This document shows, one piece after another, positions 20,371 to 30,266 of a stretch of DNA of 64,000 bases (its first letter is position 1; every line of letters begins with the position of its first letter). The notes beneath the pieces are model-generated. The model did no database searches. It worked only from the letters and a program-made list of their open reading frames with translations, and was not told the DNA's origin. The position numbers and the translations under genes were made by a program. The DNA is from Pelagibacteraceae bacterium AG-325-E23 (GTDB lineage: Bacteria; Pseudomonadota; Alphaproteobacteria; Pelagibacterales; Pelagibacteraceae): contig QBYG01000006.1 of assembly GCA_003282945.1 (NCBI GenBank), positions 1-64,000 on the forward strand, given 5' to 3'.

Positions 20371-21154
20371 AAATATTCTTCAAAAAATAATTGAAAAAAA
20401 AAAGATTAAAATTGAAAAATTAAAACGTGAAATTGATATTGATAGCTTGATAGAAACAATTAATGAAAAAGATGTTTTTTTTGATTTCAAGAAAAAAATA
20501 CAAACCAATAATTCAGAAAATATGATATCTATAATTGCTGAAATAAAGAAAGCTAGTCCATCTGCAGGTATTTTGATAGATGATTACGACCCAGTAAAAA
20601 TTGCAAATATATATAACTCTAAGAATGTTACTTGTTTGTCTGTATTGACTGAAGAAGACTTTTTTTTAGGAAATTTATCTCATATTTCTGAAATTAAAAA
20701 AAAAATTGAATTACCCATTCTTTGTAAAGACTTTTTTGTTGATAAATTTCAAGTTCCTTTAGCTAAAAGTTATGGTGCTGATGCAGTCCTGATCATATTA
20801 GCTGGTATTTCTGAAAAAACTGCTGATGAAATTTATGAGGAGGCTTTAAAGTATAATATGAGTGTGATTGTTGAAGTTCATACAGTTGAAGAGGCAGAAA
20901 AATCAGTAAAATATCCGGGTGCTTTAATTGGTATAAATAACCGAAACCTAAAAACTCTTAAAACTGAGATAAATACAACTTATGATATATATGATGTTGT
21001 TTCTAATCACACTTCCCCTCTAATTTCTGAGAGCGGTCTAAAAACAAAAGATGAGTTGCTTGATATAAAAAACAGGACTTCAATAAGCACTTTTTTAATT
21101 GGTGAATCGCTTTTAAAAGATTTAGAAAATAACAACATTTTTTCTCTTTTATAG
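20363..21154 (+). CDS. trpC: Indole-3-glycerol phosphate synthase
   Basis: IAEIKKASPSAG, PILCKDFFVDKFQV, GINNRNLKTL, SESGL. Confidence 0.96.
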   Translation: MSENILQKIIEKKKIKIEKLKREIDIDSLIETINEKDVFFDFKKKIQTNNSENMISIIAEIKKASPSAGILIDDYDPVKIANIYNSKNVTCLSVLTEEDFFLGNLSHISEIKKKIELPILCKDFFVDKFQVPLAKSYGADAVLIILAGISEKTADEIYEEALKYNMSVIVEVHTVEEAEKSVKYPGALIGINNRNLKTLKTEINTTYDIYDVVSNHTSPLISESGLKTKDELLDIKNRTSISTFLIGESLLKDLENNNIFSLL

Positions 21155-21201
21155 AAATTTTCCTTAATTTTTACAGCTTTTTAGCTGTTGTATAAATTGA
21201 G

Positions 21202-21216
21202 GAACTTTTATAGAAC
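21202..21216. promoter_or_regulatory. LexA/SOS box GAAC-N7-GAAC
   Basis: GAACTTTTATAGAAC 23 bp before the lexA start; matches the alphaproteobacterial direct-repeat consensus GTTCN7GTTC / GAACN7GAAC. Confidence 0.8.
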
Positions 21217-21238
21217 ATTGATGTACTTAATTTGTTCT

Positions 21239-21922
21239 ATGTTAACTAAAAAACAAAAAAACCTGCTTCTCTTTATCAACAAAAAGTTGAGATCAACAGG
21301 TGTATCCCCTTCATACGAGGAAATGAAAGAATCTTTAAATTTAAAATCAAAATCTGGCATTCACAGACTCATTAGTGCATTAGAGGAAAGAGGCTTCATT
21401 AAAAGATTAGCCCACAAAGCGAGAGCATTAGAAGTAATTAAGTTACCTGAAACTGCATCTGCAAACGATATTTATAACAGTTTTTCTCCAAGTGTTATTA
21501 AGGGAGGACTAGATGAGGAAAATTTGAATAATTCTAACGATATAGAAATCCCTGTTCTTGGAAAAATTGCTGCAGGAACTCCAGTTGAGGCTATACAGAA
21601 TGAAGTTTCAAGAATTCCACTGCCAGCAAATATTGAAAAAGATGGAGAATTTTTTGGTTTAAAGGTCCAAGGGGATTCTATGATTGAAGCTGGAATCAAT
21701 GATGGTGATACTGTTATTGTCAAAAAAGCAGATACTGCAGACAATGGAAAAATTGTAGTAGCTTTAATTGATGATCATGAGGCTATGTTGAAAAGAATTA
21801 GAAGAAAAGGTAAAACTGTTGCATTAGAAAGTGCAAATAGAAATTACGAAACAAAAATTTTTGGCCCAAATAGAGTGAAAGTTCAAGGAATTCTTGTATC
21901 TTTATATAGAAACTTTCAGTAA
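21239..21922 (+). CDS. lexA: LexA repressor
   Basis: [17 protein letters not shown] start, HTH, AAG cleavage site in [11 protein letters not shown], catalytic GDSM and AMLKRI; ATG 21239 preferred over ORF-track start 21188. Confidence 0.95.
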   Translation: MLTKKQKNLLLFINKKLRSTGVSPSYEEMKESLNLKSKSGIHRLISALEERGFIKRLAHKARALEVIKLPETASANDIYNSFSPSVIKGGLDEENLNNSNDIEIPVLGKIAAGTPVEAIQNEVSRIPLPANIEKDGEFFGLKVQGDSMIEAGINDGDTVIVKKADTADNGKIVVALIDDHEAMLKRIRRKGKTVALESANRNYETKIFGPNRVKVQGILVSLYRNFQ

Positions 21923-21941
21923 AATAGTCTAAATAAATTCC

Positions 21942-23336
21942 ATGAAAAAAGTAGCAACTAGATTTGCTCCTTCTCCTACCGGTCCTCTTCATATTGGTGG
22001 GGTAAGAACAGCTCTATTTAATTGGTTATATTCAAAAAACAAATCAGGTAAATTTTATTTAAGGATAGAGGATACTGATAAAGAAAGATCTAAGGAAGAA
22101 CATAAAATTCAAATAATTAACTCTCTAGAATGGATGGGAATTAAACACGATGGTGAAGAGTATATTCAATCAAAAATGATTGGTGAACACGTAACTATTG
22201 CTAAAAGATTATTAGAAAATGGAAATGCCTATAAATGCTTTTGTAGTGCAGAGGAAATAGAGGAACAAAAGAAAAGAGCTAAACAAAAAAAAATTCCTTA
22301 TGTGTATAATCGAAAATGGCGTGATATTTCTGAAGATCAAGCCCCAAGTGATATAAAGCCAGTTATAAGATTTAAAAGTAAAATAGAAGGCACTTCTCTA
22401 TTAAAAGACTTAGTTCAAGGAAACGTAGAGATTGAAAATAATACCATTGAGGATTTTGTTATTTTAAGAAACGACGAAACACCAACGTATAATTTGTCCG
22501 CGTCAGTTGATGATCATAATATGGAAATGACTCATATTATTAGGGGAGATGATCATAAAATTAATACTTTTAAACAAATACAGATATATGAAGCACTAGG
22601 ATGGGATATTCCACAATTTGCTCATATACCTCTTATTCATACAATAGATGGTAAGAAACTATCAAAAAGAGATAATGCCTCAACATTAGAAGATTATTCA
22701 AAAATTGGAATTCTACCTGAATCACTCAGAAATTACCTACTAAGGTTAGGGTGGTCTTATAAAGATAAGGAAATTTTTAGCTTAGATGAAAGTATAAAAC
22801 TTTTTAATTTAGAAGGAATAGGTAAATCACCCTCAAAACTTGATATGAGTAGAATTCTTTCTATGAATGAATATTACATTAAAAATAGTGAAGAAAATAT
22901 ATTGTACAAAAAGTTAAGAGAATATTGTGAGATGTATAAAGATAAAATTAAAGAAGATAAAGAAAATACAATAAAGAGCTCTTTAACATTTTTAAAAAAT
23001 AAAGCAAAAACACTTGAGGATATATTTAACAATTCTAAGTACATATTAAATGATAAAGTTATTTTTAACGACAATGATAAAGAGCTGATAAACGATGAAG
23101 CAAAAAAAATAATACATTTATTTAAAGAGAAAATTTCAGAATTAGAAGTTTTTGATAGAGAGAATTTAGAACAAATTATAAATGCATTAATAAAATTGAA
23201 TAATACAAATTTTAAGGGCATTGGGCAACCATTACGTATAATGTTAACAGGATCTAAATTTGGTCCAGGAATATATGATATAATATTATCTCTTGGAAAA
23301 AACGAGGTAATAAAAAGATTAGGAAATATAGGATAA
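21942..23336 (+). CDS. gltX: Glutamate--tRNA ligase
   Basis: RFAPSPTGPLHIGGVRTALFNWL, KLSKRDNASTLEDY. Confidence 0.97.
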   Translation: MKKVATRFAPSPTGPLHIGGVRTALFNWLYSKNKSGKFYLRIEDTDKERSKEEHKIQIINSLEWMGIKHDGEEYIQSKMIGEHVTIAKRLLENGNAYKCFCSAEEIEEQKKRAKQKKIPYVYNRKWRDISEDQAPSDIKPVIRFKSKIEGTSLLKDLVQGNVEIENNTIEDFVILRNDETPTYNLSASVDDHNMEMTHIIRGDDHKINTFKQIQIYEALGWDIPQFAHIPLIHTIDGKKLSKRDNASTLEDYSKIGILPESLRNYLLRLGWSYKDKEIFSLDESIKLFNLEGIGKSPSKLDMSRILSMNEYYIKNSEENILYKKLREYCEMYKDKIKEDKENTIKSSLTFLKNKAKTLEDIFNNSKYILNDKVIFNDNDKELINDEAKKIIHLFKEKISELEVFDRENLEQIINALIKLNNTNFKGIGQPLRIMLTGSKFGPGIYDIILSLGKNEVIKRLGNIG

Positions 23337-24449
23337 GATAATATTTGATGCTTCTTCAGATGAAGAACTGGGAGAAGTCAAATTTTCAAGAGTTTTTTTT
23401 ATTTCTTCTTTTTGTTTTACTATTAAATCTGGTTTTTTTAAAAAATAGTAAACACTTTTAAATATTTCATCAGCGTTACATTCTGATTGTATCAACTCTG
23501 GTATAACTTCTCTATTATTGATAATATTAATCATGTTAACAAATTTTATATTCAGTAGAAATTTTGCTAAATAAAAATTAATAAAATTCATTTTGTAAAT
23601 AATTATTGATGGAACATTCATTTTACATACTTCTAGCGAAACTGTTCCAGATTTTACTACAGCGAAAATTGATTTCTTTAAAACTGCGGTTTTAATTTTA
23701 TCGTCATTAATAATTTCTAGATTTTGTATAGCTTCTTTTAAAATATAATCCGAAATAAGTTCTTTATTTTTATCAGTTGCATGAAAAATGAAATTATAAT
23801 TAGGATCATTGATATTCATTTTTTTTATAAAATTAATTAGAATTGGCATGTGATGAATAATCTCTGAGTTTCTGCTTCCAGGAAAAATTGATATTATATT
23901 TTTTTTATCTAAAAATTGGTCTATTTGGATATTTTCATTATTTTTTTTATCTAACAAAGGGTGGCCTACAAAAGTGTTAGTTAGTTTTTCTTTATCAAAA
24001 TATTTTTTTTCAAACTTAAAAAGCAATAAAATATGGTCTAAAAATTCTTTCATTTTTTTAACTCTACCTTGTCTCCATGCCCAAACTTTAGGCGCAATAA
24101 AATGAATTATTTTTATTTTTGGGTTTTTTTCTTTGACTAGTTTTGCAACTCTTAGTGTAAAATCGGGACTATCAACACTAAATAAAATATCCGGGTTAAA
24201 TTTTAAGACTTCATTAACTGTATCTTTTATTTTACGTTTTATTTTTAAAAAGTTTAATAATATATCGGTAAAAGCTATAAAGGTTATCTCCTTTTGGTCA
24301 TAAATTGTCTTTATGCCTAATTTTTCTAAGTTTGTTCCGCCAACACTTAAGAACTCTAAATCAGTTCTTTTTGATTTAATTTTTGATATTACTTCTGATG
24401 CTAATTTATCTCCTGATGGTTCGCCTGTAAGAACAAAAATTTTTTTCAT
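23319..24449 (-). CDS. lpxB: Lipid-A-disaccharide synthase
   Basis: FVLTGEPSGDKLASEVI, SVGGTNLEKLG, VWAWRQGRVKKM, FVGHPL. Confidence 0.95.
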   Translation of the reverse strand: MKKIFVLTGEPSGDKLASEVISKIKSKRTDLEFLSVGGTNLEKLGIKTIYDQKEITFIAFTDILLNFLKIKRKIKDTVNEVLKFNPDILFSVDSPDFTLRVAKLVKEKNPKIKIIHFIAPKVWAWRQGRVKKMKEFLDHILLLFKFEKKYFDKEKLTNTFVGHPLLDKKNNENIQIDQFLDKKNIISIFPGSRNSEIIHHMPILINFIKKMNINDPNYNFIFHATDKNKELISDYILKEAIQNLEIINDDKIKTAVLKKSIFAVVKSGTVSLEVCKMNVPSIIIYKMNFINFYLAKFLLNIKFVNMINIINNREVIPELIQSECNADEIFKSVYYFLKKPDLIVKQKEEIKKTLENLTSPSSSSEEASNIILSYIS

Positions 24450-25237
24450 ATAGAAATGAGAAAAAGTTTCTTTTGATTGGCATATTTAATACAGAGTTCT
24501 TTATTTAATATAATATTTTGATTTGATTTAACAACAATTCCCTTTATACCAACTTTATTACAATCTTTAAACGTATCAAATCCTATTGTAGGTAAATCTA
24601 CTCTTAAATCTTGTTTTGCTTTTGGTAGTTTTATTAAAATACCTTTCTTTATTTTAGATTTAGGTATAGATTTTATCATTTCTTTTGTACCTTTTCTTGT
24701 TTCTCTAGAAACAACCTTATTGTCTCTAATAATAACTGCTTGTGTATGATTGTGCGAATTTATTCTTTTTAATACTTTAATTCCTTTATTTATCTCATGT
24801 GTTTCTATAAGAGTTGGTCTTATTTTTGTATAAACTCCTTTCTTTAAGGTTAATTCTGGGTTGTAGGTATTCAAGTTGATAACTTTTATTTTATTTTCTG
24901 ACAAAATTTTTATTAGAACTTTTAGTATAGCTGCATCACCCTTTTTTGATGCTTTAACTATTCTTGGAATATAAAATAGTCCTCTTAAATCTAATTTAAG
25001 TTTTGATATTTTAGGTTTAATTATATTTCCAGCAAATATAACTTTTTTACATTTTTTTGATTTAATAAGTTTTAGAATCTCGCCAAATTTACCTATGTTT
25101 ATAAAATAACTATTCTTATTTTTTTTAAATTTGTTATTTTTTGTGAGATCTATAATGAAATATTTTATCTTCTTTGTCTCTATTTTTTTAATAATTTCAT
25201 TTGGTAAATTTTTTTCCCCTAAAAAAAGTCCTATCAT
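24446..25237 (-). CDS. lpxI: UDP-2,3-diacylglucosamine diphosphatase LpxI (DUF1009 family)
   Basis: FAGNIIKPKISKLKLD, KGDAAILKVLIKI, DLPTIGFDTFKDC; located between lpxA and lpxB. Confidence 0.9.
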   Translation of the reverse strand: MIGLFLGEKNLPNEIIKKIETKKIKYFIIDLTKNNKFKKNKNSYFINIGKFGEILKLIKSKKCKKVIFAGNIIKPKISKLKLDLRGLFYIPRIVKASKKGDAAILKVLIKILSENKIKVINLNTYNPELTLKKGVYTKIRPTLIETHEINKGIKVLKRINSHNHTQAVIIRDNKVVSRETRKGTKEMIKSIPKSKIKKGILIKLPKAKQDLRVDLPTIGFDTFKDCNKVGIKGIVVKSNQNIILNKELCIKYANQKKLFLISI

Positions 25238-26019
25238 TATTTGTTAGGTGGAAGTGAAATTGGTCTTTTTTTGTCTGAATTTATGAAATTAATTATTTTT
25301 TTTACAAATTCATTGTTTTTTAGATCATTATTAAGTTGTTCTATATTTTCTCTAAAGTTAGAAGTTTTAAATATTATTTCATAAGCTAATTGCATTTTTT
25401 TTATATTATCATTTGAGACTTTTGCTCTTCTTAATCCAATAAGGTTTAAGCCCATTAGATTATTTCTATTACCCATTGATAAACCAAATGGAATTACATC
25501 ACTCAAAACACCAGTCATTCCTCCTATCATCGAGAATTCCCCAATTCTAGAAAATTGATGTATTGCACAGCTTCCGCCAACTATTGCGTTATTTTGTATG
25601 TTAACATGCCCACCTACTTGAACGTTATTAGCTAAAACAATATTATTCGATATCATACAATCGTGTGCTACATGACAATAAACCATTAATAAATTGTTAT
25701 CTCCAATTCTGGTTAGTCCACCGCCCTGTTCTGTTCCTGGATTTATATTAACATACTCTCTAAACTTATTGTTATTACCAATAACCAATAAATTTTTTTC
25801 TCCATTATATTTTAGATCCTGTGGAGGAGTTCCAATAGATGAGAAAGGATATATTTGATTATTCTCTCCTATCTTTGTATTACCAACTATATTTACATGC
25901 GAATGTATTACTGAGTTAGTTCCTATTTCTACCTCTGGACCTATAATGCAATTAGGTCCTATATTAACATTAACTGAAATTTTTGCTTTTGAATCAACTA
26001 TTGCTGTTTTGTGGATCAT
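25237..26019 (-). CDS. lpxA: UDP-N-acetylglucosamine acyltransferase
   Basis: Left-handed beta-helix hexapeptides, IGTPPQDLKYNGE, MVYCHVAHDC, GLNLIGLRR. Confidence 0.96.
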   Translation of the reverse strand: MIHKTAIVDSKAKISVNVNIGPNCIIGPEVEIGTNSVIHSHVNIVGNTKIGENNQIYPFSSIGTPPQDLKYNGEKNLLVIGNNNKFREYVNINPGTEQGGGLTRIGDNNLLMVYCHVAHDCMISNNIVLANNVQVGGHVNIQNNAIVGGSCAIHQFSRIGEFSMIGGMTGVLSDVIPFGLSMGNRNNLMGLNLIGLRRAKVSNDNIKKMQLAYEIIFKTSNFRENIEQLNNDLKNNEFVKKIINFINSDKKRPISLPPNK

Positions 26020-26074
26020 AGATAATAAATAGCAAATTTATTATTTTATACTTATCAACTATTACTACTGATTA

Positions 26075-26521
26075 TTACTTTCTATCAACGATTGTTGCTG
26101 ACCACTGAGCATCTGCCATTTTTTTATCTCCAACAAATGCAGTGCCTTTATACTTCCATACTCTTCCATGTGATCTGATAGCTTCTATATTAAGTTCTAA
26201 AATACAATCTGGTATTACTGGATTTCTAAATCTAGCTTTCTCAATTGTCATTAAAAAAACTAACTTATTATCATATGTTGCTTTATCTATTCCATTTGCA
26301 GTTAGTGCGGCGGCAGCTTGTCCAAAAGCTTCTACAATTAAAACACCAGGCATAACTGGCTCTCCTGGGAAGTGACCTTTAACAAAGAAACTATCTTTTT
26401 TAACATTTACAATTGCAGTAGCGGAAAAAAGTTTTTTTATATTCTTTAATTCATCGATGAGAAGCATTGGTTCTCTATGAGGTAATAATTCTTTAATTTG
26501 TTCTTTATTTAAATTAGTCAT
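26075..26521 (-). CDS. fabZ: 3-hydroxyacyl-ACP dehydratase FabZ
   Basis: LLPHREPMLLIDEL, GHFPGEPVMPGVLIVEAFGQAAA. Confidence 0.96.
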   Translation of the reverse strand: MTNLNKEQIKELLPHREPMLLIDELKNIKKLFSATAIVNVKKDSFFVKGHFPGEPVMPGVLIVEAFGQAAAALTANGIDKATYDNKLVFLMTIEKARFRNPVIPDCILELNIEAIRSHGRVWKYKGTAFVGDKKMADAQWSATIVDRK

Positions 26522-27494
26522 TTGATTTGCTTTCTATTAAAAATTTTCTAATGTTTTTTGCAGGATACCCCATCACTTTCGTATTTGAAGGAATATTTTT
26601 GATCACTCCGCTACCACCTCCAATTTGCACATTATCACCAATTTTTAAGTGTCCAGAAATTCCTGCTTGACCACCAATCAAAACTTTATTACCAATTGAT
26701 GAACTACCAGCAAATCCAACCTGCGCAGTGATTATGCAATTTTTTCCTATTTTTACATTATGTGCAATATGAACTTGGTTGTCTATAAAGGTTCCATCGC
26801 CTATTATTGTATTAGAAAGTGAGCCTCTATCAATAGTATTATTAGATCCAATTTCAACCTCATTACCTATTATTACAGATCCAATGTGAGGGTATCGAAT
26901 ATTTTTTTTTTTACCTGGAAAAAAACCAAATCCTTTTTTTCCTATAATTGCTCCATCGAGAATATTGGTATTATTTCCAACCATTGAATTTTTTATTAAA
27001 ACATTACTTCCAATTTTACAATTATTACCAATAATAACATTTTGCTCTATTATGGTATTATGACCAATACTACAATTTTTTCCAATTTTAACATTTTTAC
27101 CAATTAGTATATTTTGGCCAGTTTTAAGTTTTATAAACTTACTTTTGTTAATTTTCTCCACATTTTCATCGAAATTATCATCTAGAGAATCTGGGTAAAA
27201 TATTGAAGTTATCTTTGCCACTGATATAAAAACATCATTTACTTCAATAGGCAATATTCTTTTAGGTAAAATATTTTTAAATTTTTTGTGAGTTAAAATA
27301 AACTTAGCTTTGGTATTTTTAACAGAGTTTAAATACTTTTTGGAGTGAAAAAAAGTAATATCTTTATTAGTAGCTTTGTCTAACTCTTTGATATCGTCAA
27401 CTCTGTAATTGATGTTATTTTTTTTTAATTTTAAACTTTTAAGAATATCATTAATCCTAACATGGGTATTTTTTTTAAAGAAAATGCTTTTCAT
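26514..27494 (-). CDS. lpxD: UDP-3-O-(3-hydroxyacyl)glucosamine N-acyltransferase
   Basis: Hexapeptide repeats, NTIDRGSLSNTIIGDGTFIDNQVHIAHNVKIG, GGQAGISGHLKIGDNVQIGG. Confidence 0.95.
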   Translation of the reverse strand: MKSIFFKKNTHVRINDILKSLKLKKNNINYRVDDIKELDKATNKDITFFHSKKYLNSVKNTKAKFILTHKKFKNILPKRILPIEVNDVFISVAKITSIFYPDSLDDNFDENVEKINKSKFIKLKTGQNILIGKNVKIGKNCSIGHNTIIEQNVIIGNNCKIGSNVLIKNSMVGNNTNILDGAIIGKKGFGFFPGKKKNIRYPHIGSVIIGNEVEIGSNNTIDRGSLSNTIIGDGTFIDNQVHIAHNVKIGKNCIITAQVGFAGSSSIGNKVLIGGQAGISGHLKIGDNVQIGGGSGVIKNIPSNTKVMGYPAKNIRKFLIESKSND

Positions 27495-28003
27495 TTGAAA
27501 TTAAGAGTGTTCACCTTGTTATTGAGTAATATAATTACATCATCAGTGATATCTAGGTTTTTTTTGCCAACAATAATATTTTTTTTTGGGATTACTAATG
27601 ATATTGAATTTAAATCAACATATTCTTTTATAATTGGGTTTAAATGTTCTAATATTTTTTTAGTATTATTTAATCTAATTTCATTTAAAGAATTCTGGGA
27701 TTTTTTTTTATCTGATCTATATTGATTTATTTCATTAGATAAAATGGATAGTTTTTTTTCAAATTCACTTTTATCTATGATATTTTGTTGAGCAATTAAT
27801 TCTTTTTCTTTTTTAATTAAATTTTTTTCAATCTGCTTCTGATCAATTGAATATTCGTTGCTTATTTCTTTAATATATTTGTTTAATTCTTTTCCTACTT
27901 GAGATGAGTTTAATATAAAGTTCATGTCTATATAAGCTATTTGAGAATAAGAATATACAGAGAAACTAAAAAAAAATATTAAAATAGAAAAAAAAATTTT
28001 CAT
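27491..28003 (-). CDS. OmpH/Skp-family periplasmic chaperone
   Basis: Signal peptide MKIFFSILIFFFSFSVYSYSQIAYIDMNFILNSS, coiled coil; between lpxD and bamA; ATG at 28003 preferred over 28060. Confidence 0.8.
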   Translation of the reverse strand: MKIFFSILIFFFSFSVYSYSQIAYIDMNFILNSSQVGKELNKYIKEISNEYSIDQKQIEKNLIKKEKELIAQQNIIDKSEFEKKLSILSNEINQYRSDKKKSQNSLNEIRLNNTKKILEHLNPIIKEYVDLNSISLVIPKKNIIVGKKNLDITDDVIILLNNKVNTLNFK

Positions 28004-28004
28004 T

Positions 28005-30266
28005 TTAAAATGAAGTTCCAATTCTAAACCTAAATGTCTCTGTTGTATCAGAAGGCTCACTAGTTAAAGGGATTGCATATGAAAATGATAGTGGACCTAA
28101 GACAGTGAACCAATTTACAGAAATACCGGTAGCAGATCTGATACTGCTCGACTCTAGTGAGCTATCATAATCAACTTCTCTTATACTTGCTGCGTCGAGA
28201 AATAAGCTTAAATCGATATCATCATTAGCTGCAAATAAATTAGGTAAAGTGGTATTAAAGTTAACAGCTGATGCATAATTTCCACCCACATATTCATTAC
28301 CATCTTTTGGACCAAATTTTCCAGACTCAAAACCACGTAATTTGCTACTTGGAACATAAACTCTTCTAGAAACTCTTACATCATCATCAATTGAATTCAC
28401 TGCTTTTGCAAAAAATTTTGTAGAAAAAATTAAATTGTCTGTAATGGAAATATAGTTTGAGTAGTTTAGAGTATTTTCAATTGATAAATCATCTGAATAA
28501 ATTGGAAGAACTTGCTCAAAACCAACTCTAAAACCATCTGATGGTTGAAAATTTTGGTCTAATTTATTTAGAGTAAGCTTATAAGTTAGCAAGTTTTCAA
28601 GATAATCGCCTTCTTGTTTTTTTTTATAATTTGATGCTGTTGATGATGTTTCTAATTTTTCATAATAAGCAGATATATCTAAATTGATAAACAAGTCTGA
28701 ATATTGTTCAAAACCTGTTCCAATAGCAAAACCAGTTCTTGATGTTTTAAAACCACTTGTGCTTAGGTTGTCGCTACTAGTACTTTCAATTATTGTATTT
28801 AAAGAACGATCTGAATTTCTAAAATTTGGATTTACTACTGAAAATCTACCTTTAATTTGGTCTTCAGAAATATTAAAATTAGCTGCAAGTTTGATACCTT
28901 TTCCAAGATAATTATTTTCTTTTATGCCTGCAGAGATTGTAGCTCCTGAAGTACCAGTTCCAGCACCTGCAAATATTTCACCGCTTGGCGACTCTTCTAC
29001 AGTTATATCAATTATTTTTTTTTGAGGGTCGTTAGGTGAATTAATTATGTTACTTTCTACATTTCTAAAAAAACCTCTAGATTTAATATTGGAAATTGAT
29101 TTATCAAATAAAAATTTGTTAAAAGGATCTCCTTCATCAACAATAAGAGAATTTCTTATAACTTTTTCTTCTGTAATAAAATTTCCAATAATGTTAATTT
29201 GCTCAACAAAAAATTTATCTAAATCTTGAAAACTTAGATCAATTTTTATTGAATTATTATTAACGATAGTTAAGTCATATTTAACATCTACAAATACAAA
29301 TTCTTCTTGAAGAGATATTTTGTTAACTTTATCAATTATTTCTTCTAATTTTTTTTGAGAATATTTTTTTCCTTTTAAATTTTGAGATAAAACATATATT
29401 TCATTAAAATTTTCTTTGTTAAAGTTATCATCTAGATTTAAATTAATGTCGCTAAAAAAATATTTTTTTCCTGAGTCAATATTAAAAGTTAATTCAAAAA
29501 ATTTATTATTTATATTTTTAGCATATGAAGATTTTATATTTACGTTATAATAACCTCTATTTTTGTAATAATTTACAAGCAAATTCTCATCAAATTTAAC
29601 TTTTTGCTCATTTAAATATTTGTCTGAGGTAATAAATTTCCAAAATTTACCTTCCTCAGATCTAATAACATTTCTAAGTTTTGAATCCTTAAAAATCTTG
29701 TTACCTTGAAAATTAATATTTTTAATTATTGCTCGTTCACCCAAATTAAAATTATATATTAAGTCTACAGAATTATTTATATTATTAATTATTTTGACTT
29801 CAACATTTGAAAAATAAAATCCACTTGATCTAGTTATATTCAATAATTGATTCTTTTGATCTTGAACATTATTTATTAAAAATGGATATTTTTCGCTTTT
29901 CTTTGTTATTTCTTTTAACTGTCTTATAATTCTTTTATTTTTAATCCCTTTTATATCAATAGTTTGAATAATTGGGTTTTCTAATATTTTTATTTCAAGT
30001 TCATTATCAATAATTTCTATTTCGATATTTTTAAAATAATCTGTTTCATAGAGTTTTTTGATAGCAATATTTAAATCATTAATACTAATATCTACGCCTG
30101 TTTCTAAACCAGAAAACATTAAAATAGTTTCAACAGATAATCTCTTGTTTCCTTTAATATTAATCACTTCATATTTTTCGGCCTTAAGAATTGTAACTCC
30201 TGCAATAAAGTAAATTAACAAAAATATGGATAAATTATTTAATATTTTTTTTATAAATTTTATCAT
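28005..30266 (-). CDS. bamA: Outer membrane protein assembly factor BamA
   Basis: POTRA repeats (INIKGNKRLSVETI, NINFQGNKIF) and beta-barrel with SKLRGFESGKFGP and terminal FRIGTSF. Confidence 0.95.
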   Translation of the reverse strand: MIKFIKKILNNLSIFLLIYFIAGVTILKAEKYEVINIKGNKRLSVETILMFSGLETGVDISINDLNIAIKKLYETDYFKNIEIEIIDNELEIKILENPIIQTIDIKGIKNKRIIRQLKEITKKSEKYPFLINNVQDQKNQLLNITRSSGFYFSNVEVKIINNINNSVDLIYNFNLGERAIIKNINFQGNKIFKDSKLRNVIRSEEGKFWKFITSDKYLNEQKVKFDENLLVNYYKNRGYYNVNIKSSYAKNINNKFFELTFNIDSGKKYFFSDINLNLDDNFNKENFNEIYVLSQNLKGKKYSQKKLEEIIDKVNKISLQEEFVFVDVKYDLTIVNNNSIKIDLSFQDLDKFFVEQINIIGNFITEEKVIRNSLIVDEGDPFNKFLFDKSISNIKSRGFFRNVESNIINSPNDPQKKIIDITVEESPSGEIFAGAGTGTSGATISAGIKENNYLGKGIKLAANFNISEDQIKGRFSVVNPNFRNSDRSLNTIIESTSSDNLSTSGFKTSRTGFAIGTGFEQYSDLFINLDISAYYEKLETSSTASNYKKKQEGDYLENLLTYKLTLNKLDQNFQPSDGFRVGFEQVLPIYSDDLSIENTLNYSNYISITDNLIFSTKFFAKAVNSIDDDVRVSRRVYVPSSKLRGFESGKFGPKDGNEYVGGNYASAVNFNTTLPNLFAANDDIDLSLFLDAASIREVDYDSSLESSSIRSATGISVNWFTVLGPLSFSYAIPLTSEPSDTTETFRFRIGTSF

